Of a stretch of DNA of 64,000 nt, positions 1-9,844 are shown in pieces; positions within the stretch are counted from its first letter, which is position 1, and each line of letters starts with the position of its first letter. This DNA is from Roridomyces roridus (lineage: Eukaryota > Basidiomycota > Agaricomycetes > Agaricales > Mycenaceae): assembly GCA_029378245.1 (NCBI GenBank), contig JARKIF010000011.1:1302001-1366000 (forward strand). Direction: 5' to 3'. Position numbers and translations under genes: made by a program. Below the pieces are notes generated by a model that saw nothing but the letters and a program-made list of their open reading frames with translations, did not search any database and had not been told where the DNA came from.

Positions 1-1630
1 AGCTGCTTGGATGGCGTGCACTGGAAGCAGCGGACGAAGCCTGGAAAGTCCTTGTAGGCGTGTGTGCGGATGCGGTGGGGGCCGAAACCAAAGTGTTGGA
101 GGGACCAGTTGGCTCTGTGAATTCATTGTGAGTTGGGTTTGGAGAGCCAGAGGGCAGCACGAACCGGCCCATGGAATTAACAATCAACGTCCGATCGTCC
201 CAAAACTTGTGCTCACTCCCCTCCTTCGACTGCCTCAACCAAATCGGATTCGAAACCGCCACGACGCGTTTGACATGCTCGTAATTCCTGGCGTCTCTGA
301 CTGATTTCCGGATAGCTGCAGCGAGCGCGCCGATGGAGGAGGATTCGTCTGATGAGAGAGTCGGCGTGAGGGCATGGAACATGACGTTGCCGATGGCCAG
401 TAGACCGGGGACACGCCAATCGGTGGGCTTGAGGTCGGGCGGGTTCTTGATGCCGCGGTACTACATCGCAATCAGAGTCTGCACGAAGAAGAGAAAGCAG
501 GTACCCACCGAGAAGATACTCGACACCCGCGTGATCGACTTGTCCTTCTCCAAACACCTATTCATCGTCGTAATGATATACCCCGCAATGGCATCGTGCG
601 CCGACGTCCCCGATCCCGTTCGCCCAGGCCACGAATCCGCAATAGTGCGCAATTGCTGAATATGGTCCGCCGTAAAGAGAATATCCACAGGCGTAGATGC
701 ATTGAACGCCTCCCCAATCATCTCGGCCCACTTGTCGATCGGATGGAGCTCTGCAAGGTGGGGTAGGTATCGCGAGATGAAAGACGCCGTGCTTGGATTG
801 TCGTTGATCTCATCCGGAGGCGCGGTGCGGTACTTTTCGTACGTCGGCATTCCGAATTTGGGTGCTTCGCCTTGGTAGAATTGCGACCACGCATACATGA
901 ATTGGTATACGAATTCACCGTCGCCTGTGATATGAGTTCAACGACAGCGTGGATAACAACACGGATGAGACACACCCAACATGTGGCTGGACGACCACCC
1001 GATGAACGTTTCCCTCGTCTTGGGACAGAACGTAATCTTCAGCCTGAGCATCGGCTCGTCCCAATCTGGCTCGTTCGCCCCAGAGATATCTGTCGATATC
1101 GAATCCACGACCACGGGAGAGACGAAGGAGGGCTTTTGGTGGTGGTCCAGAGGTTCGGCGATCGTCTCGAAGGTGATGGGAACCCCGCGCTTGCCTGCGC
1201 CGAGCTGCGAAAGTCAGCCAGAGCCCGACGAAGGAAATATAATACTCACCGACCAGTCGTCGCCATTACGCCGCACCCTTCCGTTCGCGTGTGGGTAATA
1301 TTTCAACGTGCTCCGGAGGGCAGCGACCAAAATCTCCTCATTCAGAGGTCCGGGTACCACGTTGGAAATCGCAATCTACCTCACGAGTTAGCCACCAAAT
1401 GAACAAGAACACTATGGGGCACACCTCGAAATTGATACGATCCGTACCAGGTAAGGGGAGAGGGAACACGCGCTCGTAGATGGTGGTTGGGTCCACGGGG
1501 ATGACCCAAACTAAGGAAACATTGGATGAGTGAGTGGTCGAGAGAATAAATCCGCCTATCGGGAAATCTCACCGGTGCGCGAAGTCCCAGATGGCGCTTT
1601 GGGTGTTTGCACAGCTTCGACGCGGTCCAT
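1..1630 (-). CDS. BAHD-type acyltransferase A, left-arm copy (runs off the window)
   Basis: Putative acyl-CoA-dependent O/N-acyltransferase of the BAHD/transferase superfamily; substrate unknown. By comparison with the mirrored copy at 58705-60518 (the two positions sum to 60335) the exons are 1630-1573, 1510-1425, 1375-1250, 1204-976, 924-509, 460-165 and 114-1. The last exon is cut by the window edge, so about 61 codons including the stop are missing. The catalytic HxxxDG motif reads HMLGDG, with its codons split across the exon 4/exon 5 junction. A later NSMGRANWSLQHFGFGP segment may correspond to the family's DFGWG region. Start chosen at MDRVEAVQTPKAPSG. From position 1 to about 1583 I see no base difference from the right-arm copy, introns included; the first differences are within exon 1. 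Family assignment rests on the HxxxDG motif and overall architecture. Confidence 0.75.
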
Positions 1631-2833
1631 GAGCAGATGAAAAGGCTACGTAGTCTTGTCGAACAACGGTTTTTGAGACCCACGCTCTGCGGCGGCCGTC
1701 CAACGTCGGACCTGAACGAGACGTCTGAAATGGCGGAGTTTCCTCATTTGCATCGTCCACTGGCAGGGGTTCAGGGAAGCAAGTGGAATTATTAAATCGT
1801 GCGTGTCGGGCCACAAACCCATTTGGTAGAGTCGCCTCATCTGGCATGAAATATGTGGAATGTTCCTGGATGCGCTACCCTATTTGACTTGTCTTGAATC
1901 GCCCAGGGTGTCAGCCACCAGAAAGCGACATTGACGTGGTGCGGCGGGGAGCGGTCAGACCGACGGTGTCCTAACTTCTTGGTCTTCTGAAATCCCGGGG
2001 CAGATCCAGGCCTCTTTCTGTGGCGGGCGAGAGAATCAGAGATGGGTGCAGTCGGATGACTAGTACTGTACCAGGATCGAGGTACCTTGGAGCAGTCTGT
2101 GTCTTTCAGGGAGAGGGACGCCAATAAGAGTCTGGGATTGAATTCAAGCAGGGAGGCAGCTGCCTGGCAGCAAGACGAAGAACAGAGACGTGGGAGGTGA
2201 AACGGAAGGGATTTTGAGTCGACCGCGCGGATTCCATCGGGGAGAGATCAACGTCTCTTCAAGGCACAAGTACCATGTCGGCCCTCCCTTTGAATGCGCG
2301 CAAAGCAAGATACGGAATGCCTGTGGCGGCTCCGACACCGAGTCCGACGAGTCCTACAGGTGGTGGTGGCGGCTTCAGGCTGAGGAATTCTTTGGGGGAT
2401 CCACGTCTCTTGCAGTCGCAAGACTGAGATTCGCAAGTCCCAGGTCGGCCCTTCCCCTGCAGAAAGGTCTTCAAGACGGTGGTGAGACAGTGATATTGAT
2501 CCGATTTTCATCGGCCGCGTTAGCCGAGACCGCTTGACTCGGAGCCACCATCTAACGCGCCACGATTCTCACTCGTCTGCCTCCTCCGACTCTTCCAAAC
2601 ACTCAGACTACTTACGCTGCCTGAACGCGGACGAGGTTCTGCAGGCGAATCTTGAGTAAGACATCATGATCATCCGTCCGACGGGCCGCGGTCAAAGCAA
2701 GAGAACAATGGGTCATGGCGCTTTGCTGCTCGAACAATGGACTTCGCTCGCTTTGAGCACGCTTCCTGATTTGGCTTGGGCCACAGGCGGGTATAAAGGA
2801 GGGCGCTCTCCCCTCTGAATCCCCACTATCAGC
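1631..2833. other. Intergenic stretch of the left duplication arm
   Basis: No gene recognised. About 1631-1850 and 2600-2830 align in inverted orientation with 57744-58704 but with many mismatches. The left arm is about 240 bases longer here than the right, with extra sequence around 2150-2400. This lies between the divergently transcribed acyltransferase A and RRM genes and should contain both promoters. A TATA-like TATAAAGG lies at about 2793, some 40 bases upstream of the RRM start codon. Confidence 0.5.
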
Positions 2834-3634
2834 ATGGATACTCAAACTCAAGAACGCAAAGAACACAAGGGCAAGCAGCGCGTTGTAGAGCCTGACACGG
2901 GTCCCACCCCTGCTGATCTGCTCAAAGCCGTGGGCGTTTCATTCCAGAAGAAGCTCGCCAAGGCGCGTGCTGCGGGGCCCGCTCAGAGACTCGCAGAGCC
3001 CTGGGTGGCTGTCGGCCACGTACGTCCCTTTTCTCACAATTGTCTTCCGTATCACTAAGAATATGCACACAGCTCGACCCAGAGACTACCGAGACTGAGC
3101 TTCGTGCTCACTTCACCCACGCTGGCGCAGTCCGCTCCGTCACTATCCGATACAGCTCGGGCACCGTCGACGAGCGGGTACGCACCGAGGGATACAGGTA
3201 CGCCATGATCGTGTTTCGCGATTGCGGTGTTGCCCACGATGCGCTCCTCCTTTCTGGCTCGCGCGTCGGGGCGTCTACTTATCGTATCGCTGTGAGTTAT
3301 CTTATTTCCTTGACTTTGACATCGTCCTCACGGTTGCCGGTGTGCAGGTGGTATCGACGCTTGCCGACCTCCCCGAGATCCGCGCCCTCGCAAAAGCCGC
3401 TGTCACTGCTAGCAGGAACTCCGCCGCTGCGTCGGCCTCCACCGATGCCAAGTGCGTGTTCGTTTCATTTGCCTCCTTCCGTTCCTCAAGGAAATCTCCA
3501 GACCGCTCACGGCCGAGAAGACCAAACTCTGGCTCCACCGCCCGGACATCCGGAACCAGCTAGCGCTGCAGGCAGAGAAGGGCAAGAGGGTGTACGAGTT
3601 GCATGGAGTCGAGTTTACTCTTGAGACCGAGTAG
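2834..3634 (+). CDS. RRM-fold (RNA-binding-like) protein, left-arm copy
   Basis: Small protein of roughly 210 residues in four exons (about 2834-3019, 3073-3291, 3348-3449 and 3500-3634). It starts MDTQTQERKEHKGKQR, a charged tail. The middle, from VGHLDPETTETELRAHF to about LADLPEI, has an RRM-like pattern: a beta strand, a helix with TETELRAHFTHAGAVRSV, then YRYAMIVFRD matching the RNP1-like strand. The C-terminus is helical (EKTKLWLHRPDIRNQLALQ) and ends FTLETE. A mirrored copy lies at 56935-57743 with about 92% identity over the first exon and an intact frame, so both copies may be functional. The RRM call is by pattern; binding to RNA is inferred. It is divergently arranged with acyltransferase A in both arms. 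Confidence 0.7.
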
Positions 3635-3762
3635 GTTGCTATCAGTACTGAGTAGGCTGGTGTAAGCACGGAGACATATAAGCACTCTTCTGAACCATGT
3701 TCGATACCGTCATGCTGAAAGATCCGGAATCTGAGCGTATCTAGTTGGGGCGGAGCCTCATG

Positions 3763-3810
3763 TTCGAATCGGGAGCCGCCCATGCGCGCGCCGGTAGATC
3801 TCGTGTTTTT
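3763..3810 (+). other. T-loop/B-box-like motif followed by T5
   Basis: TTCGAATCGGG at 3763-3773 is followed by TTTTT at about 3806-3810. It matches the repeated unit class described at 37.9-39.6 kb. It lies just past the 3' end of the RRM gene. Confidence 0.35.
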
Positions 3811-4240
3811 ACACAGCGATACAGAGATTCACACATGTTTTCGAGATTTCAGACCGGTTTATTGAATCGAATCAGATGCATGGAAGTATCCGGGGAGAGC
3901 GAGCGGAGGGCAGAAGAGCGGGGAGCTGGACAATGAAGCGTTCAACCTCAAACCACAGTCACTGTAAAAGCCCAGTTATATATAAGTGATCCAGGTCTAG
4001 ACATACTTCGCGCCAAAGACGGTGACACGGAATCCGGAATTGAACGGGAGACACAGTTTGTTTCAAAGTTTGGCGAACAAAGCATTCCTTCTCCGACCCA
4101 TATTCTTCCACTCTCTCGCCCCACTGCCATGAATTGCCCAAATCGCTTCCTCATCTTCCATCAACACCTTGAAGCTAGGCTCACGGATGGGCAACCCTTT
4201 CCTCCCCTCCGTCATGGTCGGATACAAAAATCTGACACAC

Positions 4241-5062
4241 ACTGCATTCCGCACCCGCGTAGGCATGGCTGTGCCTAGCGTTACCGACATGTGCCAACCG
4301 CATTAGGCACATCATTTTGGGCTGTGCCTAAGCGAAAAAATTGAAACTATGCCTAAGTGTTCCGACCCTCTGCCTACGCTGAGCCTATCCCCACTGCCAA
4401 CTGTGCCTTGCCTTCTGGCCTCCTCCCCAGCCTCTCAACGACGCACGCCTCGGCCGTGAAACCATACACTACATAGACAGTGTGAGAGCACTCAAAGTTT
4501 ATTCATGATCTCCGAGTCTCCGACACTGCGGCCCTCAGGCTCAACCCGACAACCAGACCGAGACGATGCAGGCGCGTCCTGCGAGAACTGAAGCTCTGAA
4601 GCGCGCGGAAATGGCGGAGGATCCACGAGAAACCGCAGTAGACGCAGGCGGCGCCTCGGAAGAATTGGCGCTGGGGCGATTCGGTGCGCGCTGATCCTCC
4701 GCGGCTGCGTCGCGCTGCCAGGGAAGCTTGTTGCCGTTGGATGGTTTCCCAGTCATGAGCGGTGAATTGGTGAAGACTGAGTTGAGCGCTGAGGCCTGAG
4801 GAGGTGATGAAGAAAGCGTGGGCAGAGATCGCCGTGGCACGCTCCCATGACAGTCAGATCGATGTCAAATGAATTTCTCATGTTCTGTCAACTCACCAGA
4901 GCGCGCCTGGCAACTCTGCGGACATTTACAACAACGAAACTGAGCCACGACTGGGTAGGGACAGCTATATTCATTGAACTCAGCTGAGTTTATCCTTAAG
5001 TGTGCCCAACTGTGCCTACACCCTTAGGCACAGGCTGTGCCTACAAGCCCGCGGAATGCAGT
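4241..5062. mobile_element. Non-autonomous DNA element with TIR ACTGCATTCCGC
   Basis: The ends are ACTGCATTCCGC (4241) and GCGGAATGCAGT (5062), perfect 12-base inverted repeats. Just inside each end lie GTAGGCA-type and TGTGCCTA motifs in inverted orientation (for example GTGCCTAGCG near 4270 and TAGGCACAGGCTGTGCCTA near 5030). It splits the acyltransferase B pseudogene between CTGACAC and GACACGCTC; the intact right-arm copy reads through this point without it. The flanks share GACAC, but a clean target duplication is not certain. No transposase frame seen. Confidence 0.7.
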
Positions 5063-5745
5063 GACACGCTCGGATCTTCTTCGTCTGATCTCCAGCTGGC
5101 TGAATTTGCGCCCCCGAAAAATCAAGCGCACCAAAATCCGCCGCCAGCCAGCCGGTTGACATTTTCCATTCAGCGCCTGCAGGGCAGGGAAACAGCAGCT
5201 TCCCTGGGTTGGCAAAGGCGTAATACAGGCCGTCTTGGATCCGTGCAGGGTTTGCGTGGTAGGTGTGGATAGCGCGTCTCAGATGTAGGGCGAGTTGTCT
5301 GACAGACCAGTCGTTGAACACCCTGATTGGGATTGGGGGCACTGGGATAAAACCGATGGTGTTACCAATGTACTGTCCGATGGATCTGCGGCGCTGCCAG
5401 AGATGTGTTGGTTGCGGTTATCGGTGAGGAGGAAGAGGTGTATCGGTGTTGTATCGTTGGCACGATGTCCAAAGGTTTCCTGGGATGGAACTAGTTGGTG
5501 AGAAAACATTGAGGGAGAAGGGATTTGAACCTTGTACCACCAGGCGAGGAGAATATCTGAGGTTCCAACCCATTCGGTTGACCCTTGCCTCTGCAAATCC
5601 TCCATGATCTGATGCTTGCAGTCCACCAAGAATTGTTTCGGGACACGAACGAAGGCATGGTGTTGCTCCGGGTCCCGAAATTCCTCCCAAAGTTGGTGGG
5701 TCCCGAAGCGGATCTTGGACAACAGAGGGAGATCAAAAAAGCCAT

Positions 5746-6075
5746 TCACTGCGTTCCGACCCCTCGTGCACAGAGATTGTGTCTACCCTCGTGGACACGG
5801 GGGTCTGATGGGCTGTGGCTACCCTAGCGGAGGCACCGGTGGACGGGGGGTGAACGGAGCTAGGAAGGGGGAGACGGAGGGTGGACAGAGCCCTCAAAAA
5901 CGACGTGCACTCAAGGAGCGAGAGGTCTGGCAGCGTGTGTCCACTTCGGTCTGTCCACGGGGCTAGACCGATGTCAATCAGTGATGGACCCAACGGGAAG
6001 GGCCTGGACACAGGGTGGACGTCGGGTGCACTCAAGGAGCCACATGTCTGTGCACGGGGGTCGGGAACGCAGTGA
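5746..6075. mobile_element. 330-base MITE with ~30-base TIRs
   Basis: The left end TCACTGCGTTCCGACCCC and the right end (reverse complement TCACTGCGTTCCCGACCC) continue as CGTGCACAGA on both sides, giving an imperfect TIR of about 30 bases. It interrupts the acyltransferase B relic; the right-arm copy lacks it at the corresponding point (around 55692). The interior is rich in GTCCAC/GTGGAC words and has no coding potential. Target duplication not resolved; superfamily unknown. Confidence 0.7.
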
Positions 6076-6190
6076 TTCACCGACTTGGGTATTACGGTGG
6101 CCGGACAATGCCCAGGGAGGAACTCCTTAAAAGGCTCAGAGTCCCAATTCATTCCAACAATCCCCGACTCTGTCAAGAGGAGGGTTCTGT

Positions 6191-6694
6191 GGGCATGAGC
6201 TCCTGCCAAGTGTGTGCCATCAAATCATGATTTTGACCTCATTGTGATTAGATGAACACAATCTGACCCACAAACTGCTCCGAGAGAATGGCATACATGT
6301 GACGGGCTTCAAACCTGTTTAGTCTCTCGTAGACAGACACAATAACCGTGATCTCGTACCTCGACTGGTTAGAGAACCTGTTCCGATGAAGCAAAATTGT
6401 TGATGCAATCACCGGCAGTGGATCAGCAAGTACTTATGTACATAAATGCTGGTAATTCACCAGTGTGATGTGTTGCACTGATCCGACCTGAAACCAGAGT
6501 AGGGGAACTGTGCTTGCACCGCTATGAATATTTGGACATGTTTGTCCTCTGAGAAGGCTTGTACATGTTTGTCCCTGCACGCTGGCATCTTCTGTGCTTC
6601 CTACCACCACATTTCCCAGTTATCTGCTTGCTGTGAGCTGCCCTCTGGGCTGATTCCGACACTATTCACTCACCATCTGCAGCTCAGCTTCGTA
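6191..6694. other. AT-richer upstream region of the NACHT-ankyrin gene
   Basis: No gene recognised. The composition shifts to lower GC than the acyltransferase arm and matches the NLR gene that follows, so the duplication-arm boundary is probably near 6190-6240. The motif AGTCTCTCGTAGACAGAC occurs at about 6320-6337 and recurs at the left end of the helicase transposon (30183). Confidence 0.4.
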
Positions 6695-7656
6695 ATGTCT
6701 CACACCCACCGAATCAGACAAGGCGGGAATGTGACTGTCATTGGTGTGTGAAATCTCAGAGTGGGATCCTGAATAAATCATGATCTGTGGCTATAGGTGG
6801 CCCAGGAGGTAGCGGTGGAACAGGTGATGAAACCGGGGGTACCGGTGGTTCTGGAGGGAGCGCCATCGTCAATGTGTAAGCTTTTTGACAAACCCGCTGT
6901 CAAGTTAACTCATCCTTGTATGGCAGTATCCAAGGGTTGATCACATCTTCTCCCGGCAGAGTTCTTGTGGCTGATCTTCGGTGTAGATCAGATGATGATT
7001 TGTTCAAGTGGTTGGGAAAGCCTCCTGATACAAAGGACAGACAGCTTCAGCTGCAAGAGCTGCGTTATGAAGACACTGGAAGCTGGCTACTATGCAATAA
7101 TCAGGTCATCAGGTGGAAACAGTCACCTGGGATCTTGTGGATCCAGGGAATCTGTATGTTGGCTCAATTTTGGTCAACTTCATATCTGATCAATTTCAGC
7201 TGGAACAGGGAAAAGTGTGCTCAGGTACTTCATTTACTTCACTGGACTATCACTGTTGACATGAACAGCTCAACAGTCATTCGAGACCTTGTTGAGACTC
7301 GTAACACAGTCTCATATTTCTTTTTTGACTTCAGGAATGACAGACAGAGGCTGAACATTATGTTGCGCTCTATTGTCTGGCAGCTCTCTGGAAAGTTAGC
7401 CACTCAACATCATTCACTGCGGCACCTTCATGAAAGGCTTGGAAATGGAACTGTCGAACCACTGATGAAAGATCTACAAGAACTCCTTGGTAGCCTGATT
7501 GGCGAGCTGGAACAAACATACATCATCCTAGATGGACTGGATGAATGCCACAAGGATGATTGGACAGGTCTGGTTGGATTTGTGAACAATCTTTTCAGTG
7601 CCCCCACAAAAGGGTTGCACTTGCTGTTCACGAGTCAACCTTGCCAGGAATTTCAA
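6695..7656 (+). pseudogene. NACHT-ankyrin NLR-like gene, 5' part (split by LTR element)
   Basis: First five exons (6695-6743, 6797-6875, 6927-7153, 7200-7224, 7269-7656) of a fungal STAND/NLR-type receptor gene. Encoded parts in order: a short start MSHTHRIRQGGNVTVIG; a glycine-rich segment GGPGGSGGTGDETGGTGGS (about residues 17-40); LQLQELRYEDTGSWLL; a Walker A loop GISGTGKSVLSS (about residues 117-128, its codons shared by three exons); YFFFDFRND; Walker B YIILDGLDEC (about 210-220); and LHLLFTSQP. The frame is open to codon 256, where TTCAA is followed directly by the LTR element. The remainder lies at 27626-30030. NACHT proteins bind and hydrolyse nucleotides and act as ligand-controlled switches, in fungi often in non-self recognition. 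With the insertion the NACHT domain is cut after the sensor-like segment, so this is a disrupted gene. Confidence 0.85.
7652..7656 (+). repeat. Target site duplication (left) TTCAA
   Basis: TTCAA directly before the 5' LTR; the same five bases follow the 3' LTR at 27621-27625. Removing the element with one copy restores the NACHT reading frame. Confidence 0.9.
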
Positions 7657-8473
7657 TGTCAACGACAGCGTCTAGGCCGGCTTGCCGGGTGATCGGATCA
7701 GACGCGGAACGGCGTGGGTGACACGGCCGGGTACGACGAGAAGGTTGACGAGCTCGAGAACGTCGAGAGGAGACGAGTCGAGCACAACGAGACGAGTCGA
7801 GTCTCGGCAAATAGGCGAGTCGGGTTGTGTCCGTGAGGGAAGAGAACGTAACCCGTAAGCCAAAGTAGCGCTGGAGATTAGACGAGGTAGAATCTACTGT
7901 ACATGAGATTCTACCCAAGTATAAATACTAATTCCCTCAGGAGCGTTCTCCTGTATGATCGGTCCCTGACCCTTAATTACCCCTACGCGGCTCCTCTCTT
8001 AATAGAGTTAGGTGGAGCGTCCCCTGTAACCCTATAGGTTACCCCTCCTTGGCATGATCACTGGATCATGCCGAGAATGTTGTGTGACTGTGTTTAAACC
8101 CCTCGTCGGGTTCTAACACGGCGCGTCAGGTCCTGTCCTAGCAACCCTTCCCGCGCTGGACAAGTACTGTTGTCCTATCGTTCGTGTGTGACTGTGTTTG
8201 AACCCCTCGTCGGGTTCTAACACGGCGCGTCGGATCCTGCCTAGCAGCCCTTCCCGCGCTGGACAAGTACTGTTGTCCTATCGTTCGAGTGACAGCGTTG
8301 TCCTCCTTACTCGGGCGGGCGACATCCCTCTCGAGAGACTTGTCGTGCGTAGACCGAGTGTACGTTTGTTGTACGTTTGTTGATAACAACGGATCTTCTG
8401 ATCCGTAACTGATAGCGGTGATGGCGGTGATGGCGCATCAGCGGATCAGTCGGCAAGCGCTGGTTTCATGACA
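7657..8473 (+). repeat. 5' LTR
   Basis: 817 bases, ends TGTCAACG and TTTCATGACA. It contains a TATA-like TATAAATA at 7920-7927, a likely promoter. It also contains an internal tandem duplication of about 104 bases (starting about 8080 and 8184) that includes GGGTTCTAACACGGCGCGTC and TGGACAAGTACTGTTGTCC. It differs from the 3' LTR at only three positions that I can find (about 7745, 7809 and 7989), all CpG-type transitions. Confidence 0.9.
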
Positions 8474-8894
8474 TCATCCCCTCCGTTCAAGGTCGATGTC
8501 CTCAGCGACCAACTATGCGACGACGTGTTTTGCCCTGCGATTAATCGTCTTCCGGGGTGAGCCGCGGTCTATAATTGTATTCGTTCCTGCCCATTATCCG
8601 TGCCTGAAAGCCAAAACCCTGAGGTGGGTCCAATGACGGCAGCTCGTAACCCAGATCTCGTATCCATGGGAACGCCGAGCTCCGCCATTGCGTAACTTTT
8701 GAATTGGTGACTCGGGGATTTGCAAACTATATTTGCGAACCCATCACGAGAAGCCTCGAGTCTCGCGGATCAGCGGTTCTCGTTCCTTCTAACCCCTAAT
8801 CGGGTAATCACCATTCTCCTATGCAAGTCGGCTTCTAGACATAAAAAAGGGGAGTCATGTCTCGGTGACAAATAACTTCTTCCTTACCCCCACC
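8474..8894 (+). other. 5' leader of the LTR element
   Basis: Untranslated leader between the 5' LTR and the gag-like start. No frame or RNA gene recognised, and no canonical primer-binding site. Confidence 0.4.
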
Positions 8895-9477
8895 ATGTCT
8901 CTTCCCCCCACCATCGGTTACCAACGCGGCCAGCTCCCTCGCCAGGTCAATCGCGAGCCTGGTCTTCAACCTCACTCCTTTCAGGAGTTACCTGGTCCGC
9001 GTCGTCCGTCCGTCCGTCGCAATATTCCCCCGGACCACCCGCTTTGGCATCCGGTCCAGCACTCCCAGCATCTCACCCCCTTCGATATTGGCGCCGCTAC
9101 CAACTCGCTTCGGTTTGTGCCCCGGCGCCCCGCCCCCGATGAGACTTTCTTCTTCAATATCGCTTTCATGTATCTTGTCTTTCGCGATCGTCGTTTGGTG
9201 CGTTTGACCCCCGAAGAGGGGGTATCCTCTGGTCGCAACCCGGATTCGTTCGATATTTTGCAGCCTCTTGCTGCCGCCGGCCCCCTACTCCCCCTTTGTC
9301 TTCTTCCCCCTCCTCACTTGCACTGGCGTGGTCCTCCCGTTTCCGCCCCCCAAGTTCCTTATTACCTCCCCGAGTCGACCATGCCGTTGGCCGACTATGC
9401 CGACAACGTCTTTCTTCGTCTCACCCGCCGTCCGTACTTGGTACCCGCTTTCGCGGGGATGCAGCTGGTCCAGTGAA
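8895..9477 (+). pseudogene. Gag-like gene of the LTR element, 5' part (split by KDZ)
   Basis: Starts at CACCATGTC (MSLPPTIGYQRGQLPRQ), a good Kozak-like context, and runs about 193 codons to FAGMQLVQ, where the KDZ transposon begins. It is proline-rich, and no known domain is recognised. The readable frame resumes after the KDZ element as WTRWMDDADCIVLFEDLPDG at about 23428, consistent with one original protein. The gag-like role is inferred only from its position as the sole sense gene of an LTR element. Confidence 0.55.
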
Positions 9478-9527
9478 AATAATGCATTAGATAGGGCTGT
9501 AACCCATGTGGCTAATGCATTAAATCA
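9478..9527 (+). repeat. KDZ left terminal inverted repeat
   Basis: Contains two copies of the ATGCAT palindrome (about 9483 and 9514) separated by TAACCCATGTGGCTAATG. It matches the reverse complement of 23372-23421 with several mismatches. Confidence 0.8.
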
Positions 9528-9678
9528 GGGTTATTTGTAGGGAGGCCCAAATGGGACGCGGCAGGGCTGCCGGAGCCCCCTCGTGCCGTTTCGGCATCAA
9601 ATCAAATGTTTTTTCGGAAAATAAATTGAATAATATTCACCAGTTTTTAAAGAAATGACAATGCACGTGATCAGCAAT

Positions 9679-9796
9679 CTAACGCGTTAAATCGTTTGAC
9701 GCGTTAGATTCTCAGCCCGCCAAAATTGCCGTGGCCACACTTTGACGCGTTATTTCATTTGACGCGTCATCAGCTTCCTTATTTTAAAGCGTTAAA
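9679..9796. promoter_or_regulatory. Cluster of TAACGCGTTA-type palindromes, left subterminal
   Basis: CTAACGCGTTAA (about 9679), TTGACGCGTTAG (about 9696), TTGACGCGTTAT (about 9742), TTGACGCGTCAT (about 9759) and the degenerate AAAGCGTTAAA (about 9786). Subterminal to the KDZ left end and just beyond the 3' end of the first cargo gene. ACGCGT is also the core of the fungal MluI cell-cycle box bound by MBF-type factors; either transposase binding or transcription control is possible. Confidence 0.6.
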
Positions 9797-9844
9797 CCAC
9801 GCAATCAGTCAAAAAACATTTTTGCAGCTACGTATGCCGCCTCC

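Larger units (their letters stand above)
4063..6190 (-). pseudogene. Decayed acyltransferase B, left-arm copy with two MITE insertions
   Basis: Minus-strand relic of the intact acyltransferase B at 54974-56509. Recognisable pieces are NWDSEPFKEFLPGHCPATV (about 6190-6080), DPEQHHAFVRVPKQFL with TEWVGTSDILLAWWYK (about 5740-5525), FNDWSVRQLALHLRRAI (about 5320-5260), GAEWKMSTGWLAADFG (about 5170-5110), and the end PIREPSFKVLMEDEEAIWAIHG (about 4190-4120). Homology to the first ~200 codons, including the HxxxDG motif, is absent upstream of about 6190. A 330-base MITE (5746-6075) and an 822-base TIR element (4241-5062) interrupt the body, and the remaining pieces carry frameshifts. It cannot encode an active enzyme. 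The right-arm copy gives the original structure. Confidence 0.8.
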
